From positions 1 through 64,000 of the forward strand of contig JAGXKN010000006.1 of NCBI GenBank assembly GCA_018335195.1: 64,000 nucleotides of DNA, given 5' to 3'. This DNA is from Desulfobacterales bacterium (GTDB lineage Bacteria; Desulfobacterota; Desulfobacteria; Desulfobacterales; Desulfosalsimonadaceae). The position numbers and the translations under genes were made by a program. Shown here piece by piece: positions 9,560 through 18,290 of this stretch (positions are counted from its first letter, which is position 1; every line of letters begins with the position of its first letter). The notes under the pieces are model-generated. The model ran no database searches. It was not told the DNA's origin and saw only the letters and a list, made by a program, of their open reading frames with translations.

Positions 9560-9862
9560 TTATTCGCCTTCGGTTTCTTTCACATAGAGCAAACGTAATT
9601 CATAGAGCACGTTTGTCAATAAGCGCCGTTCCTCGTCGGTCAGGTTGCCCTGCGTCTTTTCTGCCAGCATGGCCAGTACATCAATGGTCTGCTTGGCCAC
9701 CGGCAGGCTTTTGGCAGTGGCGCCGGTGGCTGGATCGGCATGCTGGCCGAGGTGGACCAGGGCCGATGAATTCAGCGACAGGATGAAAGTGGTAAAATTG
9801 GCCTCAGGCATTACGTATTGCGATTGCCCGGTTTGTTTTTTTGAGTTGTCGTCCTGTGTCAT
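9560..9862 (-). CDS. DUF1844 domain protein
   Basis: A 100-residue soluble protein. Residues 20-90 (NFTTFILSLNSSALVHLG, then KQTIDVLAMLAEKTQGNLTDEE) match the DUF1844 family, which is common in deltaproteobacteria and has no known function. The ATG at 9862 is fixed by AAGGAGGTGG nine bases upstream; a frame reaching to 9922 would run into the repeat element. It probably shares a transcript with the protease gene downstream. Confidence 0.85.
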   Translation of the reverse strand: MTQDDNSKKQTGQSQYVMPEANFTTFILSLNSSALVHLGQHADPATGATAKSLPVAKQTIDVLAMLAEKTQGNLTDEERRLLTNVLYELRLLYVKETEGE

Positions 9863-9888
9863 ATTTTGACTCCACCTCCTTTTCGGGT

Positions 9889-10010
9889 AAATTCGAAACA
9901 AATTCAAAATCCGAATCGCCAATGATCAAAACGGGTGAAGCCCGTGCTGTTTTGGTCATTCGAATTTGGCAATTCGATATTGCTTCGGATTTCGAATTTC
10001 GGATTTTTTT
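9889..10010. repeat. ATTCG-rich inverted-repeat element, copy B
   Basis: A long imperfect palindrome. The left arm has AAATTCGAAAC, AATCCGAATCGCC and GATCAAAACGGG. The right arm, read in reverse complement, has AAATTCGAAATCCGAAG, ATCGAATTGCC and GACCAAAACAG. The centre is a tight hairpin ACGGG-tgaag-CCCGT. It fills the serA/DUF1844 spacer. Related elements lie at 18128-18280, 50155-50225 and, more weakly, 34151-34245. Confidence 0.7.
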
Positions 10011-10017
10011 ATATTTT

Positions 10018-11598
10018 TTATAGCTCCAGGGTTCTTACTGATTTCACCTGGGGCAGGGCCCGCAATGCCGCTGCAACTTCATCCGGAATGGGGGTGTCCG
10101 TGCGCAGCAGGATGACATTGTGTTCTCCGCCCACTTCCAGGCCCACCTGCATCCTGGAAATATTGATGCCGTGTTGGCCCAGGGTCATTCCGATGTTTCC
10201 GATGGCCCCGGGCTCATCCCGGTTGTGGATCAGTGCCAGGTGCCCCTGGGGGATGATTTCGATCCGGAAATCATCGAGCCGTACAATGCGCGGATCGTTT
10301 TTGCCAAACACCGTGCCCGCAACCGTGGAGGTCTTTTCCGTGCCGATGACCCGGGTGGTAATCAGGTGCAGGAACTCGGTGGCTTCCGGGGAGCTCGATT
10401 CCGTGATTTTAATTCCCCGCTCCTTGGCGATGTAGTGGGCATTGATGGCATTGACTTCATCTCCGAGCTGATAGCTCAGGACCCCCTTGATAAATGCGGA
10501 AGTCACGGGCAGCATGTCGTATCCGAAGAAATCGCCGTTGTACTGGATGTCGATTTCCCTGAGCTGGCCCGTGATGAACTGGGCCTGCAGGCTGCCCATT
10601 TTTTCGGCAAGATCCAGAAAAGGGCTGAGCTGTTCCAGGGCCCGGCCGGAGATGGAAGGCACGTTAACCGCGTTAACCACGTTGTTGTGCACGAGGTACT
10701 CGATGACCTGGTTGGCCACGGCAACGGCTACGTTGGTCTGGGCCTCAAAAGTGGATGCGCCGAGATGCGGTGTGGCTACCACGTTTTCGAGTTTCAGCAG
10801 CGGCAAGTCCGGGGACGGGGGCTCTTCAGCAAAAACGTCCAGGGCGGCTCCGGCCACTTTGCCCAGGGTCAGCCCTTCGTAGAGGGCGTCTTCGTCCACG
10901 ATCCCCCCGCGTGCACAGTTAATGATCATTACGCCGTCTTTCATCTGCGCAATGGCTTCCTTGTTGATCATGTGGGCGGTGTTCTTGTTTTTCGGCACAT
11001 GCACTGTCACGTAATCAGATTGTGCGTAGAGCTCCTCGAGCCGCACACTTTCAAAACCCTGTTTTTCTATGGTTTCGGGCTGAACCACCGGGTCGTACAC
11101 GACCACGCGCATTTTCAGCCCCCTGGCCCGATCGGCGACCACGGAACCGATCTTGCCGAAACCGATGACGCCCAGGGTCTTGTCGCAGATTTCCCGGCCC
11201 AAGAGCTTCTTTTTTTCCCATTGTCCGGACTTGAGCGAGGCGGTGCCCCGGGGAACATTGCGGGTCAGGGAGAGCATCAGGGCCAGGGCATGCTCTGCGG
11301 TGGTGACCACGTTGCCGCCCGGCGTGTTCATGACCACCACGCCCTTTCGGGTAGCTGCCGGGATATCCACGTTATCCAGGCCGATACCCGCGCGGCCCAC
11401 GACCTGCAAATTTTGTGCAGCCTCCAGCAGGTCCGCGGTGACCCGGGTGGCGCTGCGGATCACGAGCGCGTCGTATGGCGCAATGATCGATTTTAGTTCC
11501 TCCGGGGAAAGACCGGTTTTGACATCTACCTCAAATCCGGCAGTCTTGAGAATTTCGATGCCGGTCTCGCCCAGGTTGTCGCTTACAAGAGCCTTCAT
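10018..11598 (-). CDS. serA: D-3-phosphoglycerate dehydrogenase
   Basis: First step of serine synthesis: 3-phosphoglycerate to 3-phosphohydroxypyruvate with NAD+. This is the long 526-residue type. The catalytic domain is split around the NAD domain (GVIGFGKIGSVVADRARGL). Catalytic Arg is in NCARGGIVDE, and HLGASTFEAQ carries the catalytic His. An allosteric substrate-binding domain (about 315-450) and a C-terminal ACT domain (about 453-526, NRDEPGAIGNIGMTLG) follow. GGAGG lies seven bases before the ATG at 11598. The GGDEF gene ends 20 bases upstream, so they probably share a transcript. Confidence 0.97.
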   Translation of the reverse strand: MKALVSDNLGETGIEILKTAGFEVDVKTGLSPEELKSIIAPYDALVIRSATRVTADLLEAAQNLQVVGRAGIGLDNVDIPAATRKGVVVMNTPGGNVVTTAEHALALMLSLTRNVPRGTASLKSGQWEKKKLLGREICDKTLGVIGFGKIGSVVADRARGLKMRVVVYDPVVQPETIEKQGFESVRLEELYAQSDYVTVHVPKNKNTAHMINKEAIAQMKDGVMIINCARGGIVDEDALYEGLTLGKVAGAALDVFAEEPPSPDLPLLKLENVVATPHLGASTFEAQTNVAVAVANQVIEYLVHNNVVNAVNVPSISGRALEQLSPFLDLAEKMGSLQAQFITGQLREIDIQYNGDFFGYDMLPVTSAFIKGVLSYQLGDEVNAINAHYIAKERGIKITESSSPEATEFLHLITTRVIGTEKTSTVAGTVFGKNDPRIVRLDDFRIEIIPQGHLALIHNRDEPGAIGNIGMTLGQHGINISRMQVGLEVGGEHNVILLRTDTPIPDEVAAALRALPQVKSVRTLEL

Positions 11599-11618
11599 GG
11601 TTAAACCTCCGCGGCTTT

Positions 11619-12752
11619 TCAAGATTTATCGTTTGCGTATTCCGATTCCGGCAGCTCCACTTCCGTCCGGTTTCGGCCGTTGGTCTTGGCACGATACAGC
11701 GCGTTGTCAGCCCTGTGAATCATTTTATCAATACTTTCAGCATGGCAATACATGGTAATGCCAGTGGAAATCGTTACCCGAATCGTATCGGGAAATCCAG
11801 CATATCTAACGGTTTCCGCCCTTTTGCGGATTCTTTCCCCGCATTCCTTCGCACCGTCAATATCAGCGTCAAACATGATCACGAGAAATTCTTCGCCTCC
11901 GTAGCGGGCGATGATATCGGTTTCCCGCAGTTCCTTTTTAATTTCATGAACCAAGCCCTTGAGAATCTGATCGCCTTTCTGGTGGCCGAATGCGTCATTG
12001 GCCCACTTGAAATGGTCCAGGTCGAAGATCACGATGGCAATGGGCATGCCGGTTCGGTCGGCAATGCTTTTGCCCCGCCGGAGTTCGGTAAACATTTGGC
12101 GGCGGTTATAGATCCGGGTGAGGTCATCCTGGATTGCGATGGTTTCAATGGTTTTTAATGCATTCGTGAGTTCCCGGTTGGCAGTGGATATACGGCTCCG
12201 CAGATGGCTGATATAGCTGCAGATAAAGGAAAACCAGAAAATTACGGCCCCGAAAATGATAAACTGCAGGATTTCGATTTTCGGTGCCACGGTTGCCGGA
12301 TGATTGTAGAATAGCAAAAGAACGACCAGCCCGTAGCTGCAAAGGGCGAATAGGGCAAAAGCGAGGTACTGCCGTATGTTGAACCGGAAAATACCGAATA
12401 TGAAGGCCACGAAATAGATGAAAAGCATTAAAGCACGAATCCGGTCAGTAAAGTAAATAATGGTCATGGCCGCAATTGTACCGGTGAGCATCTGGGCAAG
12501 GGTCATGCTTGGATCTAAGAATCTCTTGTTTGCACCGGTGCGGATGAGGAGATAGAAGATCGCATTGATGGACAGGAAAAACCCGTATAAAAGGGCCGTC
12601 TCCCGGGGCGCCAGCCGGATGAAGTCCAGAATGTGGCAGTATATAATTAAAACCAGCCACACGAAATAGGTCCCCAGCGCCATGAAAAACCGCCTGAGGC
12701 GCAGGGCCTGTTTCGGGTCATCTTCGGGATACGGTTTGAGGGGAATTCGCAT
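11619..12752 (-). CDS. Membrane-bound GGDEF diguanylate cyclase
   Basis: Makes cyclic di-GMP from two GTP. It has 377 residues. About six membrane helices cover residues 20-195 with no recognised sensor domain, then a short coiled linker (about 195-220) and a GGDEF domain (about 220-370). The active-site motif is intact (RYGGEEFLV). RETD lies exactly five residues before GGEEF and matches the RxxD inhibitory site for product feedback. The ATG shares one base with the phosphomannomutase stop (TGATG). A PilZ protein at 30069 is a possible but unlinked receptor. Confidence 0.93.
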   Translation of the reverse strand: MRIPLKPYPEDDPKQALRLRRFFMALGTYFVWLVLIIYCHILDFIRLAPRETALLYGFFLSINAIFYLLIRTGANKRFLDPSMTLAQMLTGTIAAMTIIYFTDRIRALMLFIYFVAFIFGIFRFNIRQYLAFALFALCSYGLVVLLLFYNHPATVAPKIEILQFIIFGAVIFWFSFICSYISHLRSRISTANRELTNALKTIETIAIQDDLTRIYNRRQMFTELRRGKSIADRTGMPIAIVIFDLDHFKWANDAFGHQKGDQILKGLVHEIKKELRETDIIARYGGEEFLVIMFDADIDGAKECGERIRKRAETVRYAGFPDTIRVTISTGITMYCHAESIDKMIHRADNALYRAKTNGRNRTEVELPESEYANDKS

Positions 12753-14107
12753 CACATTTTTTCTTTGATCGCAGCAATCGTGTTTTCCACGGTTTTGCGG
12801 ATTTCGTCCAGCCGGATTTCCGACAGCGCCTCGAACCGCATCACCAGGGCCGGCTGGGTGTTTGAAGCCCGGACAAGACCCCAGCCGTCTTCAAACACGA
12901 TTCTTACGCCATCGATATCAATCACCCGGAACTGTTCAGACAGGGATTTTTTCGCCCTTTCCACCACGTCGAATTTTATCGCGTCCGGGCAGTCCACGCG
13001 GATTTCGGGCGTACTGCAGGTTTCCGGGATCCCTTGGAGCAATTCTGCAATGTTTTTGCCGGTGGCCGAAAGAATTTCCAGCAGCCGGCATGAGGCGTAA
13101 ATCGCATCATCAAACCCGAAATAGCGGTCTGCAAAGAACATGTGTCCGCTCATTTCTCCTGCCAGGGCCGCGTCTTCTTCCTTCATCTTTTCCTTGATCA
13201 GGGAGTGGCCGGTTTTCCACATGACGGCCCGGCCGCCGTGGGCCTCGATATCGTCGTACATGGTCTTGGAGCACTTGACCTCGGAAATAAAGGTGGCCTC
13301 CGGCCTGCGGGCCAGGATTTCCCTGGCAAAGATGATCATGAGTTGATCGCCGTATATGATCCGCCCCAGATGGTCCACCACGCCGATGCGGTCTCCGTCG
13401 CCGTCATAGCCGATACCCGCATCCAGTCCGTTGTTTTTGACCAGGGCGATAAGATCGGAGAGGTTGTCAATGACCGTGGGATCAGCCTCGTGATTGGGAA
13501 ACCGGCCGTCCATGTCGCAGTATAAGGCATGCACCTCGCAGCCGAGGCTTTTGAGCAGGGGGACGGCCACGACCCCGGCTGTACCGTTGCCCGCATCAAT
13601 TCCCACCCGCAGCGGTCGTTCAATGGTAATGTTGTTTTCGATGTAATCGCGGTAGGGCGTTACTGCATCGGCTTCGGAGACGCTCGCCCGGCCTGCGGCA
13701 AAATGGCCGTTTTCGGCAATCTCCCGGATTTTTTGGATTTGGCTGCCGTGCACCGATTCGGTGCCCTTGCAGATTTTAAAGCCGTTGTATTCCGGCGGAT
13801 TGTGACTGGCCGTGACCATGACGCCGCCGTGGCTATTGAAATGCCGGATGGAAAAATAGAGCACCGGGGTGGGGCAGGTGCCGATCCAAAGGATCTCGCA
13901 GCCGGTATCCACAAGGCCCTGGATGAGCTTTTCCGTATACCGTTTTGAACTCATGCGGCAGTCCCGGCCCACGGTGAGCCTGGTGCAGCCGTTTTCCCGC
14001 ATATACGTCCCGATCGCCCTGCCCAGGTTGTATACGTCCTGCTCGCCCAAATCCGCGTTCGCAATCCCGCGGATGTCATATTCCCTGAAAATCGCCGGAT
14101 TCACAGT
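12752..14107 (-). CDS. Phosphomannomutase / phosphoglucomutase (AlgC type)
   Basis: Interconverts hexose 1- and 6-phosphates for surface polysaccharide or glycogen precursors. Landmarks are FREYDIRG, the phosphoserine loop VTASHNPPEYNG (Ser100), the metal loop DGDGDRIG, and the sugar-binding GEMSGH. The length is 451 residues using GTG at 14107, which has a purine-rich site (GGAAAGGG) nine bases upstream. The frame open to 14170 has no such site. Whether mannose or glucose is preferred cannot be told from sequence. It is the first gene of a phosphomannomutase / GGDEF / serA run. Confidence 0.93.
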   Translation of the reverse strand, partial: TVNPAIFREYDIRGIANADLGEQDVYNLGRAIGTYMRENGCTRLTVGRDCRMSSKRYTEKLIQGLVDTGCEILWIGTCPTPVLYFSIRHFNSHGGVMVTASHNPPEYNGFKICKGTESVHGSQIQKIREIAENGHFAAGRASVSEADAVTPYRDYIENNITIERPLRVGIDAGNGTAGVVAVPLLKSLGCEVHALYCDMDGRFPNHEADPTVIDNLSDLIALVKNNGLDAGIGYDGDGDRIGVVDHLGRIIYGDQLMIIFAREILARRPEATFISEVKCSKTMYDDIEAHGGRAVMWKTGHSLIKEKMKEEDAALAGEMSGHMFFADRYFGFDDAIYASCRLLEILSATGKNIAELLQGIPETCSTPEIRVDCPDAIKFDVVERAKKSLSEQFRVIDIDGVRIVFEDGWGLVRASNTQPALVMRFEALSEIRLDEIRKTVENTIAAIKEKM

Positions 14108-14146
14108 GTTTTTCCCTTTCCTGGCTGTATTTAAAAGCACTATCCA

Positions 14147-14233
14147 AACCACAGAGTGCACGAAGGACACGAAGTCGATTCGTTTTTGATTTTACAATTT
14201 TTTGCCTTCGTGGGCTTCGTGATCTTCGTGGTT
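14147..14233. repeat. CACGAAG inverted-repeat element
   Basis: The left arm (14147-14174) reads AACCACAGAG then CACGAAGGACACGAAG. The right arm (14205-14233) is its imperfect reverse complement, CCTTCGTGGGCTTCGTG then CTTCGTGGTT. The spacer is A/T-rich. CACGAAG-unit repeats are common between genes in this kind of genome. It separates rtcB from the phosphomannomutase gene and could fold in RNA. Confidence 0.75.
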
Positions 14234-14245
14234 GAACTTTTTGTC

Positions 14246-15679
14246 TCAGCCCTTGACCACGGCAACGGGGCGTAGTTTGGCCACCTTTCTTGAGATGCCC
14301 GAGCCGTGGACCGCCTCGACCACTTCGGTGACATTTTTATACGCCTCGGGCATTTCTTCTGCCATGGTCCCTTTTCCGGAAGCGCGGACGAGCACCCCTT
14401 GTTGCTCGAGTTCCTGTGCCAGGGATCGGCCCTTTGCCGCCTTTTTTGCAGCCTTTCGGCTCATTACGCGGCCGGCCCCGTGACACGTGGAGCCAAAGGT
14501 CTGGTCCATTGCCTCCTGCGTGCCCACTAGCACATAGGAAGCGGTCCCCATGTCCCCGGGGATCAGGATGGGCTGGCCGACATCCCGGCAAGCTCTGTTC
14601 AATGCCGGATGGCCGGGTGCAAACGCCCGCGTGGCACCCTTGCGATGAACGCACACCTCGCGTTGTCTGCCGTCGATCACGTGGGTTTCAATCTTGGCGA
14701 TGTTGTGGCAGACATCGTACACCAGGTGCATGGCCAGTTCGCGGGGACTGATGTCGAGGGTTTCCATAAACACGTCTCTGGCCAGATGCATGAGGACCTG
14801 CCGGTTGGCCCAGGCAAAATTGGCGGCACATGCCATGGCGTTGTAATATGCCCTGCCGCCGGCGGAATTGATCGGCATGCAGGCCAACTGCCGGTCCGGG
14901 ATCCTGATGCCAGTCTGGTGGACCTTTTTGGTCATGGCGGCCAGAAAGTCGTCGCAGACCTGATGGCCCAGGCCCCGGGAGCCGGTATGGATCAGCAGGG
15001 TGACGTGGCCGGGGCGCAGGCCAAAGGCATCGGCCACTGCGGGGTCATAAATCGTGTCCACCACGCCGATTTCCATGAAATGGTTGCCCGAGCCCAGTGT
15101 CCCCAGCTGCCTGCGCCCCCGTTCCACGGCCCGGTTGCTGACAGCCCCCGGGTCGGCATTGGCCATGCACCCGCCTTCTTCTGTATGGTCTGCATCCGCA
15201 GCATCCCCGTATCCCTGATCAATGATCCGGGGGCTGCCCTGGCTCAAAACTTTTTTAAGCTGCTTTTCGGTGAGCTTCAGCGGACCGGTGGATCCCACGC
15301 CCGATGGAATATCACGATAAATGGCAGTGGCCAGGTCCGCCAGCTTCGGCCGGATTTCTTTTTCATTCAGGCCGGTTGCAGCCAGGCGCACGCCGCAGTT
15401 GATGTCGTATCCCACTCCGCCCGGGGAGATTACGCCGTTTTCCGTTTCAAAGGCGGCCACCCCGCCGATGGGAAAACCGTATCCCCAGTGGATATCCGGC
15501 ATGGCCATGGCGTACTTGACGATTCCCGGCAACTGGGCCACGTTGACCAGCTGTTTGAAGGTTTCCTCCTTTTTCACCGCCTCGATCAGGGCATCGCTGG
15601 AATATATCCGGGCCGGAACGTTCATGGGCCTGCTTTGGGGGATCTCCCAGAGATAGTCGTTTATTTTGTTAATTTCCAT
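14246..15679 (-). CDS. rtcB: RNA-splicing ligase RtcB
   Basis: Joins RNA 2',3'-cyclic phosphate or 3'-phosphate ends to 5'-OH ends using GTP and Mn2+. The 477 residues match the family length. Visible motifs are GGVGYDINCGVRL (metal-binding Asp and Cys), GTLGSGNHFMEIGVVD, HTGSRGLGHQVCDDF, and STCHGAGRVMSR with the His that becomes guanylylated. Archease is encoded 17 bases upstream, so enzyme and activator are cotranscribed. The role is likely tRNA or rRNA repair, since no intron was seen in the single tRNA gene here. Confidence 0.97.
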   Translation of the reverse strand: MEINKINDYLWEIPQSRPMNVPARIYSSDALIEAVKKEETFKQLVNVAQLPGIVKYAMAMPDIHWGYGFPIGGVAAFETENGVISPGGVGYDINCGVRLAATGLNEKEIRPKLADLATAIYRDIPSGVGSTGPLKLTEKQLKKVLSQGSPRIIDQGYGDAADADHTEEGGCMANADPGAVSNRAVERGRRQLGTLGSGNHFMEIGVVDTIYDPAVADAFGLRPGHVTLLIHTGSRGLGHQVCDDFLAAMTKKVHQTGIRIPDRQLACMPINSAGGRAYYNAMACAANFAWANRQVLMHLARDVFMETLDISPRELAMHLVYDVCHNIAKIETHVIDGRQREVCVHRKGATRAFAPGHPALNRACRDVGQPILIPGDMGTASYVLVGTQEAMDQTFGSTCHGAGRVMSRKAAKKAAKGRSLAQELEQQGVLVRASGKGTMAEEMPEAYKNVTEVVEAVHGSGISRKVAKLRPVAVVKG

Positions 15680-15696
15680 GGCGATCCTCCGGGCGT

Positions 15697-16110
15697 TCAG
15701 ACATCAAATATCACGCTGGTTTCCCAGTGTCCGTGGCGGCAGATGATCTCCGCGCCGTGATATGTCACCGCCTTGATATCTGTATAAAGCACATGTTTTT
15801 CCGGGTCAAAGGGTTGTGTCCAAACCGTTGCCCGCAGATTTGTATCGGATAACTCAGAGATCTGCGCGGATGCCACCAGTTCCCGGTCCGCGCTCCAAAG
15901 CATCAGCAATTCCCGGAGCCAGTTAATTAGAAGATCGGTCTGATCAATTCCCTCGACGGACAGTTTTTCGGTTTTGACGGGTGTCACCCGGTAGTTGTCG
16001 GTGATCAGTTCAAACATGGCCCGGCAGGCCTCGGCAAAAAGCCCGGTAGGCGTGCCTGCCCATACCCGGATTCCGGTATCTGCCGTATGATCAATGACTT
16101 CGTATGGCAT
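15697..16110 (-). CDS. Archease (RtcB activator)
   Basis: A 137-residue archease-family protein. It starts YEVIDHTADTGIRVWAGT, the conserved N-terminal signature with a metal-binding Asp. The rest follows the family: an L-I-N-W-L-R-E-L-L helix and a C-terminal TYHGAEI near a final ...FDV. In other organisms archease speeds up RtcB guanylylation and widens nucleotide use. Its ATG shares one base with the stop of the upstream moeA-type gene (TGATG), and it is followed closely by rtcB. Confidence 0.95.
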   Translation of the reverse strand: MPYEVIDHTADTGIRVWAGTPTGLFAEACRAMFELITDNYRVTPVKTEKLSVEGIDQTDLLINWLRELLMLWSADRELVASAQISELSDTNLRATVWTQPFDPEKHVLYTDIKAVTYHGAEIICRHGHWETSVIFDV

Positions 16111-18047
16111 CAGGATTGTGTCCGGATCATTTTTCCCGTATTTTTCGTGTGGTATCCGCCAAGCGCATTTACCCGCTCCGTGAAATCCCGGGAACCGATG
16201 ACTTCCATCAGCAGTTGAATCCCGGGAAGATCCATGAACGCCTCAGGGATCACCAGATCATAGGATTCGGTGACCACCGGGATAAACTCCAGGCCCAGGG
16301 CATTGGCTGCTGCAAAGATCCCCAGTCCGGCATCCGCGGTCTGACCCAGAACCGCCACTGCAACGGCCATATGGGTGAATTCCTCTTTTTCATAGCCCCG
16401 GATCTCATCCGGGTCAATACCAAGCTGATCCAGTCGGTAATCGAGCAGGACCCGGGTGCCTGCTCCGGACTGCCGGTTGATAAACCCGATGTCGTCCCTT
16501 TGCAGGTCGTTTATGCCGGAAATCCGTTTGGGGTTGCCCTGGGCCACGATCAGCCCCTGATCGCGTTCCACGAGGCGCACCAGGCGGACGGGTGTTTCCG
16601 GCAGATACTTGCGGATGTAAGAGATGTTATAGGAGCCGTCTTCCGCATCAAGCAGGTGGGATCCGGCAAAGTGGCACAATCCGTTTTGAAGGGCCATCAA
16701 TCCGCCAATGGAGCCCACGTGGCTTGAAGACAGGTTGTAGCGGTTGCTTCTGGACCGGATCAGATCCGCGAGCACGTCAATGGTATTGTCGTGGCTGCCA
16801 ACGGCCACGATGGTGTTTTCCACGGACGTGCGCGGTTTGAGCAGCCGTGCGCGAACTGATTCGTTTTCCCGGATTCCTTCCTTGTCTGCAGGGATGCGGA
16901 TGATGCCGTCTGCCTCGGTGATGCTGGTGATGGTACCGGCGCCCCGGGGCAGGGGAGTGGCCACGATCTGCGGGCCCACCCGGCCGAGCTTGACCCGGAC
17001 GAATTGTTCCATGCCCAGCTTGCCGGCGATTTTTCTGGCGGGCCGGGCTGCCGTGGTTTCTTCCGGCATCTCTTCCTGGCCCAGCATGGAAGCGATCAAG
17101 GGGGCGACAAACTGTTCAAAGGCCATGATTGCGGAAACCGGGTATCCGGGAATGCCGAATGCGGGTTTGCCCTTGATTTCTCCGATTACTGTCGGCTTTC
17201 CCGGCATCATGGCCACGCCGTGCACAAGGACCCGGCCCATGGTTTCGATGACCTGCCGGGAGAAATCCTCTGTGCCTGCCGAGGATCCGCCCATGATCAG
17301 GATCATGTCGCAGTCTTCGTCTTCTGCGGCGCGGGCCACGGTTTTTTGAATGTGTTCCGGTGCGTCTGGCAGAATCGGGTGTCGCGTATAGGATGCGCCG
17401 CATTTTTCCGCCATTTTGCCCAGCACGTGGGAGTTGGACTCGATGACCCGCCCCGGCGCCGGATTCCGCGGGGCATCCTGATATTCCAGAAGTTCCGGAC
17501 CGGTGGGCACGAGAAACAGCTGCGGCTTTTCAAGGACCGCAACCTCGGATATGCCGCCGGCGATCAGCGCGCCCAGGCAGTAAGGGGTAATCCGATGGTG
17601 CCTGGGAAAGAGCAGTTCCGTGGCCACGATATCCTCTCCCATCCGGCGCACGTGCTGCCAGGGAAAGGCCGGGGCCTCGATCCGGATGCGCCCTTCATCC
17701 AGGATCTGGAGGTCTTCGATCATGATTACGGCATTCGTGTTTTCCGGCATTACGTGACCCGTGTTGACAAATACGGCATCCGTGCCGGCTGCCAGAATTT
17801 TGGGATCTGCCTCGGTTGCCCCGAAGGTGGTTTCCGCCTTAACCGCCGCCCCGTCCATGGCCGCGGCGTGGAAGCCCGGCGAGGAAAGCCTTGCATAGGC
17901 CGGCCGGGCAAGCACCCGGTCGACAGCTTCGGTGACATCCACGGTTTGCTCTGAGACCCGGAGCACGGGGGCGAGTTCGCGAAACAGGATTTCCCGGGCT
18001 TCTTCCACGGTATTCATCCGGAGATATATATTGCGCTTTTGATTCAT
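16110..18047 (-). CDS. MoeA-like molybdopterin protein with C-terminal PBP-like domain
   Basis: A 645-residue fusion. The first ~410 residues are MoeA-like: the domain I/II entry SSPGFHAAAMDGAAV, domain III VFLVPTGPELLE-type strand and IMGGSSAGTEDF, then MMPGKPTVIG and a domain IV. The remaining ~230 residues form a periplasmic-binding-protein-like domain (IVAVGSHDNTIDVLADLI, FINRQSGAGTRVLLD) of the kind found in PBP-like regulators of Mo/W genes. MoeA inserts molybdate or tungstate into molybdopterin. The attached domain is thought to bind a ligand, possibly oxyanion or cofactor. No clear ribosome binding site supports either ATG (18047 or 18014). Confidence 0.88.
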   Translation of the reverse strand: MNQKRNIYLRMNTVEEAREILFRELAPVLRVSEQTVDVTEAVDRVLARPAYARLSSPGFHAAAMDGAAVKAETTFGATEADPKILAAGTDAVFVNTGHVMPENTNAVIMIEDLQILDEGRIRIEAPAFPWQHVRRMGEDIVATELLFPRHHRITPYCLGALIAGGISEVAVLEKPQLFLVPTGPELLEYQDAPRNPAPGRVIESNSHVLGKMAEKCGASYTRHPILPDAPEHIQKTVARAAEDEDCDMILIMGGSSAGTEDFSRQVIETMGRVLVHGVAMMPGKPTVIGEIKGKPAFGIPGYPVSAIMAFEQFVAPLIASMLGQEEMPEETTAARPARKIAGKLGMEQFVRVKLGRVGPQIVATPLPRGAGTITSITEADGIIRIPADKEGIRENESVRARLLKPRTSVENTIVAVGSHDNTIDVLADLIRSRSNRYNLSSSHVGSIGGLMALQNGLCHFAGSHLLDAEDGSYNISYIRKYLPETPVRLVRLVERDQGLIVAQGNPKRISGINDLQRDDIGFINRQSGAGTRVLLDYRLDQLGIDPDEIRGYEKEEFTHMAVAVAVLGQTADAGLGIFAAANALGLEFIPVVTESYDLVIPEAFMDLPGIQLLMEVIGSRDFTERVNALGGYHTKNTGKMIRTQS

Positions 18048-18127
18048 CAGTATATGATTTCTCGTGATCGGTTATTGGAAACTGTTTTCCATGCCTTGGA
18101 GGCCGTGGCCGATTTTTATCCATAAAT

Positions 18128-18280
18128 GCGAAGCACGAAGCACGAAATTCTAAACAAATTCGAATCCCGAATTGCCAAAAATGGAAACAAAACTGTTGTC
18201 GTCTCCTGGCTTTTGTTTTTTGCGCATTCGGGTTTTTGTCATTGTTTCGTGCTTCGGGATTTGGAGTTCGAATTTTCAGG
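18128..18280. repeat. ATTCG-rich inverted-repeat element, copy A
   Basis: Left arm: CGAAGCACGAAGCACGAAATTC, then AAATTCGAATCCCGAATTGCC. Right arm in reverse complement: CCCGAAGCACGAAACAATGAC, then AAAAACCCGAATGCGC. The two arms pair imperfectly around a ~15-base centre. It fills the gap between the two moeA genes. Its right arm closely matches 50161-50215 (shared GTTTTTGT-ATTGTTTCG then GTGCTTCG). Confidence 0.72.
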
Positions 18281-18290
18281 TTTACCCGGG

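Noticed and set aside
10120-11496. 458-residue plus-strand open frame opposite serA
   Set aside because: It mirrors serA in every part; serA has a full set of motifs and a ribosome binding site, and the antisense protein has none.
14609-15760. 383-residue plus-strand open frame opposite rtcB
   Set aside because: Antisense shadow of a well-conserved gene, caused by high GC content at third positions.
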